Assembly: GCA_013360295.1 (NCBI GenBank)
Contig: JABWCL010000012.1
Location: 1-64,000 of the forward strand
From: Ignavibacteriaceae bacterium
GTDB taxonomy: Bacteria; Bacteroidota; Ignavibacteria; Ignavibacteriales; Ignavibacteriaceae
Length of the DNA stretch: 64,000 bases
Direction: 5' to 3'
Part shown: positions 8,800 to 17,445 of the stretch, piece after piece
Numbering within the stretch: position 1 is the stretch's first letter
Layout of the letters: each line of letters begins with the position of its first letter
The notes under the pieces: model-generated
Told to the model about the DNA's origin: nothing
Database searches by the model: none
Seen by the model: the letters and a program-made list of their open reading frames with translations, nothing else
Made by a program: the position numbers and the translations under genes

Positions 8800-9951
8800 C
8801 TATTTATTTAAGATAAATTTCCTTGTTGATGTAAAATTACCTGCAGTTAATTTATAGAAATAAACACCGCTCGATAATGATGACGCGTTGAAACTGACCG
8901 TATGTGTTCCGGCTGATTTCATCCCGCTCACAACCGTTCCAACTTCTCTGCCAAGTACGTTGAATACTTTTAACGTAACGAAACCTGAAACAGGAATTGT
9001 GTAGCTGATTGAAGTTACCGGATTAAAAGGATTAGGATAATTCTGGCTGAGTGAATAGTCTGAAAGAAGCGGCTGACCGTCTTTCACATCAGTAATTGAA
9101 TTAGCAAAACCGCGTGTAATGACCGGCAGCAACTGTAAGTTGCCTGAACCATCAGGGAAGCGCCCGTATGACTGGGTCTCGGTCATAGCCGTAAACTGAA
9201 CAGAATCTATAATAACAGAGGCTGCATCTTCAAGCCATACCTTCTCGCCGCCGCTTGAAAGCCCGAAACCGCTCGCGGAAGTATCATCCGTAACGATTAC
9301 GTAAAATCCATTTGCCGGGACTAATGTACCTGCCGCAAATTCTTTTTTCGGCTTTGAACCGGACTGTCCGCCGTTATCATAGATTTTGTATCCACCGATG
9401 TTAACTTCGACAGAAGAAGTATTGAATATTTCTATCCAATCGGGATTTTCAGTAGTACCACGGGAGTAGATCTCATTCATCTTTACGAGCCCGTTAGATG
9501 TGCCGCGTGTAATTACGTTGAGCAATTGAAGATTAGCGGAACCGTCAGGGTAGCGTCCGTATGTCTGAGTCTCGGTCATAGCAGCAAACTGAACAGAATC
9601 AATTACCACGCCTGAAGGATTTTCCAGCCATACTTTTTCACCGCCGCTTGAAAGCCCAAAACCGCTCGCAGCAGTATCATCAGTTACTATAACATAAAAC
9701 CCATAAGCCGGAACATTTGCGCCTGCCGGGAAGTCCTTTTTGGGCTTGGACCCAGACTGTCCGCCGTTATCATAGATTTTGTAACCTGCGAGGTCAACCG
9801 ATGTTCCGGTTGGATTGAAGATCTCTATCCAGTCAGGATTCGCCGGCACTCCTCTGGAATACATATCATTCAGCAAAAGCGTCTGAGCATATCCGCTCTG
9901 GATTGAGAGCAGAGAGAGAAGAACAAGTAAGATAAATAAAGTTTTTTTCAT
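8800..9951 (-). CDS. T9SS-secreted protein with two lamin-tail domains
   Basis: A 383-residue protein with a signal peptide (residues 1-22, ends GYAQ). Two tandem lamin-tail (LTD) beta-sandwich domains lie at about 23-155 and 156-285, each starting N(D/E)MYSRG...PDWIEIFN or its close copy and containing YDNGGQSGSKPKK and FGLSSGGEKVWLE. A T9SS sorting domain follows (LSQNYPNPFNPVTSISYTIP to RKFILNK). The two LTDs are nearly identical, suggesting recent internal duplication. LTDs occur in bacterial surface and secreted proteins, often beside nucleases or phosphatases, but no catalytic domain is present here. It is the last gene of the long minus-strand cluster. Confidence 0.85.
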   Translation of the reverse strand: MKKTLFILLVLLSLLSIQSGYAQTLLLNDMYSRGVPANPDWIEIFNPTGTSVDLAGYKIYDNGGQSGSKPKKDFPAGANVPAYGFYVIVTDDTAASGFGLSSGGEKVWLENPSGVVIDSVQFAAMTETQTYGRYPDGSANLQLLNVITRGTSNGLVKMNEIYSRGTTENPDWIEIFNTSSVEVNIGGYKIYDNGGQSGSKPKKEFAAGTLVPANGFYVIVTDDTSASGFGLSSGGEKVWLEDAASVIIDSVQFTAMTETQSYGRFPDGSGNLQLLPVITRGFANSITDVKDGQPLLSDYSLSQNYPNPFNPVTSISYTIPVSGFVTLKVFNVLGREVGTVVSGMKSAGTHTVSFNASSLSSGVYFYKLTAGNFTSTRKFILNK

Positions 9952-9978
9952 TATAACTCCGATAATTAAAATAATGTT

Positions 9979-10749
9979 TTAAAAATATGAAGGACGCCGG
10001 AAGACATACATCTTCCCATCCTGGTCATTTACTATATACAATTTATCCCCAACGACCGCAATCCCCTCTCCTTTTGAGAAAGGGATCTCCCATTTATCAA
10101 TCAGGATCCCGGTTTCACTAAGCCTGAGTATCATTCCTGATTCATCACTTATCACCCAGAGAAAACCTGAGGAATCCTCATAACAAATATCCGAAAGATC
10201 GGCGGCGTATTCAAACGATTTTCTCCATGTTTCCGTATAATTTTCATAATACAAAAGCATTTTCGGGTCTTTTTCGTTGATCACAAAAATGCTTTTACCG
10301 TTCCTTTTTACCGCTACTCCTTCAAGCCCGCTGTTATCAAGCTGAGCAACGTCCGCCTTAAAGGAAGCAAGTTTGGCTCCGGCACGGTTGAACAGTGAAA
10401 CCTGCCTCAGCCTCTCCTCCACTATATAAATAGTGTCTCCCCCCGATGAAACAGCAACTCCTTCCATATCCGAGCCATTAACATTGATGGTCCTGATGAT
10501 TACACCGGCAAGGTTTACCTCAAATACTTCTGGTTTGCTGTCAGATACTATCAGCAATGTATTACCCGCACTGTTATATGCTATCCCGGAAGGCTCTGAG
10601 ATATCCAGCTGATAAACTGAAACAGGGGAGATTTTCTTCACCTCAGCTCCCGAGTTTGGGCTTACAGGCTCACTCCGTGAGCACCCTGACATAAAGAGGA
10701 GTACCGGGAGTAATAGCAGGAATATATTATTGTCTTTCTTAAAAAGCAT
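9979..10749 (-). CDS. beta-propeller lipoprotein, SdiA-regulated/YjiK-like
   Basis: A 256-residue lipoprotein: hydrophobic leader, lipobox FMSGC with Cys23, then a repeated-strand domain. Blades carry SEPSGIAYNSAGNTLLIVSD, DMEGVAVSSGGDTIYIVEE, GLEGVAVKRNGKSIFVINE and LSDICYEDSSGFLWVISDES, the pattern of SdiA-regulated (YjiK) six-bladed propellers. Likely anchored in the outer membrane. It lies between two LTD proteins, and a similar propeller is fused to three LTDs at 13109-15277, so the two modules probably work together. Ligand unknown. Confidence 0.75.
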   Translation of the reverse strand: MLFKKDNNIFLLLLPVLLFMSGCSRSEPVSPNSGAEVKKISPVSVYQLDISEPSGIAYNSAGNTLLIVSDSKPEVFEVNLAGVIIRTINVNGSDMEGVAVSSGGDTIYIVEERLRQVSLFNRAGAKLASFKADVAQLDNSGLEGVAVKRNGKSIFVINEKDPKMLLYYENYTETWRKSFEYAADLSDICYEDSSGFLWVISDESGMILRLSETGILIDKWEIPFSKGEGIAVVGDKLYIVNDQDGKMYVFRRPSYF

Positions 10750-10766
10750 TTTCTTTAGAAAAAAAT

Positions 10767-10793
10767 GAGAAGGCCGGGTACGCCGGCCCTCTC
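10767..10793 (-). terminator. rho-independent terminator
   Basis: GAGA-A-GGCCGG, a 5-nt loop, CCGGCC-C-TCTC: a ten-pair stem with one mismatch. On the minus strand it is followed by TCATTTTTTTC. It ends the transcript of the LTD lipoprotein at 10804-11721 and separates it from the propeller gene. Confidence 0.85.
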
Positions 10794-10803
10794 AAAAATT
10801 AAC

Positions 10804-11721
10804 TTACGGCTGGTTAGATGCGCCTTTAGTTATGGTATTCGATATCACCCAGTTCGCGCTTCCATCGGGTATTCTGCAGTAGGAAGTCGTGGCAACCGGC
10901 ATAGCAGGAACTACCTGGTGGTCAATTACAATTCCGCCGGCGTTTTCGAACCATACTTCGTCGCCTCCGCTTCCGAGTCCGAAGCCCCACGGATCAGCCA
11001 CATCTACTACAATCACATAGTATCCGTTAGCGGGAATGGATGTGCCCGCCGGAAGTTCAAATTTAGGTTTTGTTCCGGCATTTCCGCCGCCGTCATAGAT
11101 CTTGTATCCTGAAAGATCAACTGCCATTGCATTGGGATTATAGATTTCCACAAAGTCAAAATTCGGATCCGCGCCGCGGGAAAAGATCTCATTCATTACG
11201 ACAGGGACAGTATTAGCCGCGCCGTTCGTAACTCCCTTGGTAGCCGGGAAAATGATTTCCCAGTTAGCCGCGCCGTCTCCTCTTCTTCCGTATGAAGAAT
11301 CAACACCCAGAGCAGGGAAATCTACCGAATCGATAATTGTGCCGCCGGCTTTTTCGAGCCATACTTTTTCGCCGCTGCTGGATAGGCCGAATCCTGTCGC
11401 GGTTGTATCATCAACCGTGATAACAAAATAGCCTTTAGCCGCGATGGTTGTCCCTGCGGGGATTGCCTTTTTTACTTTAGAGCCGCTCTGTCCGCCGCTG
11501 TCATAAATTTTGTATCCTGAAATATCAACACTGGAAGTGCTGGAATTGTAAAGCTCAATCCAGTCTGCCTGTGCCGTGTCGCCGCGTGAATAGACTTCAT
11601 TTATCTTTACCGGCTCCGCTGCGGGAGGAACGGGCGTTACCGGCAAAGCGGGTTCATCCCTTGAACAGGAAGTGAACACGAGCGGAAGTACAAATAATAA
11701 AGCTAAAAATAATTTTTTCAT
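10804..11721 (-). CDS. lipoprotein with two lamin-tail domains
   Basis: A 305-residue lipoprotein with leader and lipobox FTSC (Cys19), then SRDEPALPVTPVPPAAEP as a flexible spacer. Two LTD domains follow (about 38-170 and 171-305): KINEVYSRGDTAQADWIELYN and MNEIFSRGADPNFDFVEIYN. There is no T9SS tail, so this homologue reaches the surface by the lipoprotein route. It lies 17 bp after the OprO/OprP-like porin and shares its direction, and a strong terminator follows. Function unknown; the position suggests a surface accessory for phosphate uptake. Confidence 0.8.
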   Translation of the reverse strand: MKKLFLALLFVLPLVFTSCSRDEPALPVTPVPPAAEPVKINEVYSRGDTAQADWIELYNSSTSSVDISGYKIYDSGGQSGSKVKKAIPAGTTIAAKGYFVITVDDTTATGFGLSSSGEKVWLEKAGGTIIDSVDFPALGVDSSYGRRGDGAANWEIIFPATKGVTNGAANTVPVVMNEIFSRGADPNFDFVEIYNPNAMAVDLSGYKIYDGGGNAGTKPKFELPAGTSIPANGYYVIVVDVADPWGFGLGSGGDEVWFENAGGIVIDHQVVPAMPVATTSYCRIPDGSANWVISNTITKGASNQP

Positions 11722-11738
11722 TTTTCTGTCTCCTATAA

Positions 11739-13037
11739 TTATAATGATGCCTGGAATCTGACCTGGAAGAACTGATGGTCGTCATCACCTCTTAAATTAC
11801 CTTTACGTGTAGCGTATTCATCCAGGTTAACAAATGAATAGTTAAATTGAAGTTTAATGCTCGGATTTGGATAATAGTTTATGCCAAACATATACTGATT
11901 TGCCATACCGCCTTTAACACCTGCTTCACTGTCATTGAGGTTTGTATGAGTATAGCGGGCTGCGACTTCTACAGCACCCCACGAATTTTTCGGTTTCTGA
12001 ACCGGGCCAACTTCTCCTTCATCAACATAATAGTAACGGGTTTCACCTGTAAGCACATAAGCCGCAGTGAAGTAACCGCCACCAAGATTTACAGTGGGCT
12101 TTCCGTAGAATCTTTCTATTGTAGTAGCCATAAATTCTGTCTGCAGGTAGAGCGGCCCGTTAATGTACATTAACTCAGTGCCGCCGCGAAGATAGTAGTT
12201 TACATCATTTATATCACCGGTGTGCAGGAATTTGGGATCGAATACATAGGACTCTGTTCTTGAACTCAATTCGATTGTATTCGGACGAAGTTCAGAGGTA
12301 GCATCCGGAATTTTATAAGATCCTGCAAGACCAAAATGGAAATTATGACCGAAGTCATTAATGGGAGCGAAAGAGGCCCTGAGATTCGTGGAATATCCTT
12401 CGTCTCTCTGTCCTTTGTCAATACGTGTAGCAGGTTCGTGCCCCATAATAGCGCCTGATAACTGATACCAGTCTGACCAGTAACGCACTAAAGCCCCAAC
12501 TCTCCTTCCCATCGGAAGTGCGCTGGATATTGATGATCTTTCGAGGAATGTTAATAAACGTGAGCTGTTAAGCCTTTCCATACCAAATGGTTCTTTGAAA
12601 TGTCCGACCATAAAAGAAAGATTTACATCAGGCACATTATATTTGATCCACATATCCCTTAGCTCATTCTGTTCATCCACGTCCGAATCTTCTCTGAAAT
12701 CAATATCAACTTCAGCTTCCCAATCCCTGTATAGAATTGCTTTAATGGCAAATGTCAATCTCCTGAAGTGGAAACCATTGCTCATCCCATTTTTTGTGTT
12801 TTCAGTGAAATCGGGAGCCAGATACATAGCTCCGTCAAACTGGATCCTTGAATCGAACCACCAGCGGAAATCACCGTCTTCTGATTCAAATACCAGTTTA
12901 CCATTACGCATTTCAGCCCCTAGAGGCTTTTTGTCTGCTCCGCCCGGAACTTTTGAGTCCTGCGCGAAGGACAGTCCCGCGCTCACTATAAGTATCGCAA
13001 CGATAAACATTGCAGCAAGATTATATCTATTCTTCAT
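11739..13037 (-). CDS. phosphate-selective porin, OprO/OprP family
   Basis: A 432-residue outer-membrane barrel. A signal peptide (about 1-25, ends SFAQ) precedes the porin_O_P domain. Family landmarks are FRWWFDSRIQFDGAMY, FHFRRLTFAIKAILYRDWEAEVDIDF, the plug-like MVGHFKEPFGMERLNSSRLLTFLERS and the C-terminal aromatic strand ending FQVRFQASL. The family forms trimeric anion channels selective for phosphate or polyphosphate. Being in one direction with Pit, DUF47 and CYTH proteins strongly supports a phosphate role. A 71-bp gap upstream allows a separate promoter. Confidence 0.9.
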   Translation of the reverse strand: MKNRYNLAAMFIVAILIVSAGLSFAQDSKVPGGADKKPLGAEMRNGKLVFESEDGDFRWWFDSRIQFDGAMYLAPDFTENTKNGMSNGFHFRRLTFAIKAILYRDWEAEVDIDFREDSDVDEQNELRDMWIKYNVPDVNLSFMVGHFKEPFGMERLNSSRLLTFLERSSISSALPMGRRVGALVRYWSDWYQLSGAIMGHEPATRIDKGQRDEGYSTNLRASFAPINDFGHNFHFGLAGSYKIPDATSELRPNTIELSSRTESYVFDPKFLHTGDINDVNYYLRGGTELMYINGPLYLQTEFMATTIERFYGKPTVNLGGGYFTAAYVLTGETRYYYVDEGEVGPVQKPKNSWGAVEVAARYTHTNLNDSEAGVKGGMANQYMFGINYYPNPSIKLQFNYSFVNLDEYATRKGNLRGDDDHQFFQVRFQASL

Positions 13038-13108
13038 AACATCATCCTTTGATTATGATTTATTTAGGTTTATTATATAGTATTTAGTGTTTAGTGTCTT
13101 CATAAAAA

Positions 13109-15277
13109 TTATTTAGAGGGAATGCTTACCTCGTAAATATTACCGGGTACTGACGCAGACCCCTCCTCTGTAATATAAATCTTTGACGAACCGGAGAAAG
13201 CAACAGCTTCAACCTGCCCCGGCAGAGTATTAAAAACATATTCAATTATTTCACCGGCGAAAAAATTATTACCAGGATAATTCCTGAAAACGATCAGCCT
13301 TTCTTTCACGAGCAAGACCAGTGCTCCGGCAGCATGATCAATATCAGCGGCAGTAAGCCAGGCGGCATTTACATTATTCCCCAGGAAATAGGAACCCGCA
13401 AGCTTAGCGACATGTGTTCCGGGCACCGCGGGTAGTTTATACATTTTGCTTATTCCGGTGAATGGAGAACTGCGGTCTTTTGTAAAGAGAAATATGGTAT
13501 CCTGCTTCCAGGCAATTGATTCAATGTCATAATTCGCGTTTGATGCGGGAGGCGGAAAAGCATTCTGATCCTCGAGAGTAAAATTTATTATCTCGGCAGC
13601 AACTTCGTTGCCGGTTATGGTTTCAGGATCAGGGATGCGGTAAATGGCCAGGTCAGTACGGCTGTTAGTATTGTTCCCGGCGTCGTTTATGTATATCCTT
13701 TTCTGGTTATCTGTTGCCAGGTCTTCCCAGTCAATATTATTCACATTGGTAATCGTTAAAGTACGAAGAAGCTGTCCTGCAGGATTAACACAGTGAAGCA
13801 CATTAGAGTTATTCGCGTCATTATGAGACCACAGTTTTCCGGCAGCAGTTATCGCAAGCCCTGAACTCTCCCTCAATTCCGCTGGTAGCTGTCCGGTGAT
13901 ACTTAATGTTACGGGCACTTTTGGATTCGATAGATTGGATAAACCTTTCGTAATTCTTCCGGATAACTGCCATGTTGTTCCGCCGTCCGGGCTGCGCCCG
14001 TATGACTGTAATTCCGCCATCGCAGGAAAAGTAACGCTATCAGCAATTCCGCCGTTACTATTTTCAAGCCAGACCTTTTCTCCCGCGCTTGAGAGCCCGA
14101 AATCGCTTGGGTCCCCGCTCCCTTCAGTTGTAATCACAATAAACCCGTTTGCCGGGACAATAGTACCGTCAGGAATCACTTTTTTAGGTTTGGCAGCCTG
14201 CTCGCCGCCGTTGTCGTAAATTTTATACCCGCTGATATCTCCGGGCGTTGAGAGTTTGTTATAAATTTCTATCCAGTCAGGCTCTATTGTGGTTCCTCGT
14301 GAATATATTTCGTTCATCACCACTGAAACAGGAAGCACGTTACTGTTGGCCGTGCCTTTCGTAATTGTAGTAAGTATCTGCCAGTTGGCGGAACCGTCAG
14401 GTAAGCGTCCGTAAGTTTGAGTTTCGATCATCGCGGCAAAAAGTACCGAATCTACTACAGCACCTGATGGATTCTCAAGCCACAGATTTTCTCCGGCACT
14501 TGAAAGCCCAAAGTCACTCGCATCACCCGATCCCTCGGTTGAGATCACGTAATAGCCGTTCGCCGGCACTATTGTTCCTGCCGGCAGTTCTTTTTTCGGC
14601 CTGTTCCCCGTATAACCGCCGATGTCATAAATCATATATCCGCTGATGTCAACGGGCGTGGAAGTAAGATTATATATTTCCACCCAGTCAGGCGCGCCAA
14701 CCGTCCCCCTCGAATAAATTTCATTCATAACGACGGGATTTTCAAGTGTTGTGCTTCCGTTCGAAACGCCTCTTGATGCAATGCCTGCCTCCCAGGTATC
14801 GGAGCCATCAGGCTGCCTGCCATATGAGTAGTTCGTCGCCAGCGCAGGAAATGTCACTGAATCGGCAATCGCGCCTTTAGAATTTTCAAACCATACTTTT
14901 CCGCCCTCAACTGATAAGTTGAAACCTGAGGCGGAGCTGTCATCGATCGTAATTACCAGGTAGCGCCCGGCCGGGATGACTGTTCCCGGAGCTAAAACCT
15001 TTTTAGCCTTGCTCCCGGTGACCGACTCCTCTCCGAATATTTTATATCCGGAAATATCAGCTTCAGCAGTGCCGGTGTTATAGAGTTCTATCCAGTCCGG
15101 AGTTACCGCGTTTCCGCGGGAATGAACTTCATTAATCTTAACAGTCTCAGCTGCCTGAGCGGGAGGCACCACGGGATTTTTATCCTCCGTGCAAGAGATG
15201 ATTGTAAGCAGAAGTATTACGGGCACACTTTTAACAATATTCAAAAAATATTTCAGTTTGATTCTGTTATTTAACAT
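13109..15277 (-). CDS. lipoprotein with three lamin-tail domains and a beta-propeller
   Basis: A 722-residue lipoprotein with lipobox IISC (Cys29). Three LTD repeats (about 45-175, 176-315, 316-455) each start with a (V/I)NE(V/I)(H/Y)SRG-type motif and contain PDW(I/V)E(I/L)YN. A propeller of about 250 residues follows (ESSGLAITAAGKLWSHNDAN, DWEDLATDNQKRIYINDAGN, EAVAFSGSSKIYITEEG). The propeller resembles the separate YjiK-like lipoprotein at 9979-10749. Its start overlaps the end of the Pit gene by 11 bp, so it is translated with the phosphate transporter. No enzyme motif is visible. Confidence 0.8.
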   Translation of the reverse strand: MLNNRIKLKYFLNIVKSVPVILLLTIISCTEDKNPVVPPAQAAETVKINEVHSRGNAVTPDWIELYNTGTAEADISGYKIFGEESVTGSKAKKVLAPGTVIPAGRYLVITIDDSSASGFNLSVEGGKVWFENSKGAIADSVTFPALATNYSYGRQPDGSDTWEAGIASRGVSNGSTTLENPVVMNEIYSRGTVGAPDWVEIYNLTSTPVDISGYMIYDIGGYTGNRPKKELPAGTIVPANGYYVISTEGSGDASDFGLSSAGENLWLENPSGAVVDSVLFAAMIETQTYGRLPDGSANWQILTTITKGTANSNVLPVSVVMNEIYSRGTTIEPDWIEIYNKLSTPGDISGYKIYDNGGEQAAKPKKVIPDGTIVPANGFIVITTEGSGDPSDFGLSSAGEKVWLENSNGGIADSVTFPAMAELQSYGRSPDGGTTWQLSGRITKGLSNLSNPKVPVTLSITGQLPAELRESSGLAITAAGKLWSHNDANNSNVLHCVNPAGQLLRTLTITNVNNIDWEDLATDNQKRIYINDAGNNTNSRTDLAIYRIPDPETITGNEVAAEIINFTLEDQNAFPPPASNANYDIESIAWKQDTIFLFTKDRSSPFTGISKMYKLPAVPGTHVAKLAGSYFLGNNVNAAWLTAADIDHAAGALVLLVKERLIVFRNYPGNNFFAGEIIEYVFNTLPGQVEAVAFSGSSKIYITEEGSASVPGNIYEVSIPSK

Positions 15278-16784
15278 TTTTCACAGGGGTATTATGATTA
15301 CTTTTTTTATTATTAGTTTTAACCCTGAAGAGATCTTCGAGCGCAAGCATCTTTTCATCCATCTCTCTGTCTTCCAGTTTGTTCCCTGTTTTTATCCATA
15401 CAGAGTCAACAAACACGGCTTGTTGGAAATCCATTTTGTGACTGAAAGACTTCCCCTGCAGCCCGGATATAATCGCTTTCTGAATGGGTGTGTATTTGTA
15501 CGCATCAGGGAAATCATTAAATAAGAGCGTATCCACCTTAAAACTGTCGACCAGGGCAAGATTAAATATCAGGAAGAGGTCATTATTCGAATATTTATTT
15601 CTTTCCAGAAGCTCATTCCTGAATATCTTTGTGTTGAAATACCTTTTGCCGGTAACATCATACAGGTTAGTTGTGTCAATGCCTTCCTTATGAAGTTTAA
15701 CAACTACCGATTTTGATATTTCGTAGGGAACCGGATGAATCACTTTCTGTTCAAAAACATTTTGTATAAAAAACAATGAAATAAATGTCATTAATCCCGC
15801 GCTGACGGGAGCGATCACCCAGCCGGCCGCGATCCTGCCTAGCACTCTGAAGTCAATCGACAGAGGATCCTTCGCCATACCAACCCCAATAATAGCCCCG
15901 ATAAATGCCTGCGTTGTTGAAAGGGGCACAAGAGGAATTGACGGCAGATTATTTCGCAGTAAAAAGGCTTCCAGCGTCTGTGATGTGAATAATGACAGCA
16001 CCAAAAACTCAGCAAGCACAACTACAAAACCGGTTATCGGAGATATCTTATAAAGATCAGTCCCGACCGTCTCCATTACCCTGTCGCCGTAAGTAAATAT
16101 TCCTATCGCGATCGCGAGCCCGCCAAGCAGAAATAACTGCTCGATTCCGCTTATCGTAAATAAACCCCAGACGCTGAAATCGCTGAAAAGCGGCGCGGAG
16201 ATAAACATTCCCATCACGTTCGCGATATTGTTCGCGCCGAGGGAATACGACGCCAGCGCTCCGACAATGATCAGCCCGATCCTTGTATAATAATCGAGTT
16301 CAAGTAAGTGTATTCTCCACTTCAGTATCGTGTTCTTTATCAGCTTGAATATCAGGAACGCTGATATTGCGGCGATCAGAGGGCTTGCCACCCAGCTGAA
16401 AAGGATCTTCGTCAGGGAGTTCAGGTCTGTCGGGGAACCGGTAAAAAGGTTCCAGCCGATTATACCTCCTATGACTGCCTGCGAAGTGGAAACCGGAAGC
16501 TGCGCTTTTGTCATAAGCGTAACTGCTATTCCAACCGCGAGAGCAACCGAGAAACTTCCCGCGATGGCATTTATCGAACCGAGATCGGTAATAGTCTTTG
16601 TTGTTCCGGCGCCGCTTACAACGGATCCGATGATTACGAATACCCCTCCGATCAGAGCGGCAGTCTTAAACTTAACCATCTTGGAAACCACTGCAGTGCC
16701 AAACACATTCACGGCGTGGTTCGCGCCCAGCGACCACCCCAGGAAGAGCCCGCTGGATATGAAAAACCAGACAGAAATATCCAA
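15267..16784 (-). CDS. inorganic phosphate transporter, Pit/PHO-4 family
   Basis: A 505-residue inner-membrane permease with about ten membrane segments up to residue 345. Both halves of the PHO-4 signature are present: SLGANHAVNVFGTAV near residue 20 and SLGANNIANVMG near residue 190, with PVSTSQAVIGGIIGWN and PLSTTQAFIGAIIGVG as duplicated re-entrant motifs. The last 155 residues are a hydrophilic extension (from about VIHPVPYEIS), unusually long for the family and of unknown role. The DUF47 gene lies immediately upstream (2 bp gap), the standard partner order. Confidence 0.93.
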   Translation of the reverse strand: MDISVWFFISSGLFLGWSLGANHAVNVFGTAVVSKMVKFKTAALIGGVFVIIGSVVSGAGTTKTITDLGSINAIAGSFSVALAVGIAVTLMTKAQLPVSTSQAVIGGIIGWNLFTGSPTDLNSLTKILFSWVASPLIAAISAFLIFKLIKNTILKWRIHLLELDYYTRIGLIIVGALASYSLGANNIANVMGMFISAPLFSDFSVWGLFTISGIEQLFLLGGLAIAIGIFTYGDRVMETVGTDLYKISPITGFVVVLAEFLVLSLFTSQTLEAFLLRNNLPSIPLVPLSTTQAFIGAIIGVGMAKDPLSIDFRVLGRIAAGWVIAPVSAGLMTFISLFFIQNVFEQKVIHPVPYEISKSVVVKLHKEGIDTTNLYDVTGKRYFNTKIFRNELLERNKYSNNDLFLIFNLALVDSFKVDTLLFNDFPDAYKYTPIQKAIISGLQGKSFSHKMDFQQAVFVDSVWIKTGNKLEDREMDEKMLALEDLFRVKTNNKKSNHNTPVKNVK

Positions 16785-16786
16785 AA

Positions 16787-17425
16787 CTATTCTAACCTTT
16801 TAATTATAGCGATGGATAACCTGTCGCATACATCCTCGGACTGTTCCGCGATCCGCTCAATATGAAAAGTAAAATATCTCGCGTGAATTTTCAGGCTGAG
16901 TTCGTGCTCGGTTCTGAATATTGTCCGCTTGATTTTCTCGGCGATCTTATTCGTTTCCTTTTTATAAAACTGAACTTTGATTATATAATCACGCACAGCG
17001 TCGATATTCTTGAAGTATGAACGGATACCGCTAACCGTATTCTCAAGGCACGAAATTGAACTATCAGCTATTTCAAGAAAATCGCTTCTTAGTTCCGGAA
17101 AGAGGTTCGGGATCTCCACTGAAAATTCAAGTAGTGTATCGGCGGTGATGTTAAGCGCCTTATCACAACTTTCGAGAAGCCCGAGAACGTCGCCTCTTGC
17201 CTCCGGGATCAGCGTTCGTGTATACAATTTAATTTCAATATTTCTGCGCAGGTCATCAGCTCTTTCTTCAATTTTTCTGAGGTCTTTAAGATGCGCCTCA
17301 AAATCATTCTGCTGGCCGTCGAAATAGCATTTAATTCCGAGTTTGAATACCAATCCCCCCTTTATTACCAGGTCAAGATATTCATCGATCTGCGATTCAA
17401 GTTTCTTTGTCTTTTTTAAGAACAT
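16787..17425 (-). CDS. DUF47 family PhoU-like Pit accessory protein
   Basis: A 212-residue all-helical soluble protein of the DUF47/TIGR00153 type: VFKLGIKCYFDGQQNDFEAHL, KIEERADDLRRNIEIKLYTR and DVLGLLESCDKALNITADTL. The family is related to PhoU and nearly always sits beside a Pit gene, where it is thought to modulate phosphate import. Here it is 2 bp before the Pit gene and 20 bp after the SLC13 permease, in one operon. Length is normal. Confidence 0.92.
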   Translation of the reverse strand: MFLKKTKKLESQIDEYLDLVIKGGLVFKLGIKCYFDGQQNDFEAHLKDLRKIEERADDLRRNIEIKLYTRTLIPEARGDVLGLLESCDKALNITADTLLEFSVEIPNLFPELRSDFLEIADSSISCLENTVSGIRSYFKNIDAVRDYIIKVQFYKKETNKIAEKIKRTIFRTEHELSLKIHARYFTFHIERIAEQSEDVCDRLSIAIIKRLE

Positions 17426-17445
17426 TTCACCAATTCAATAAATTA

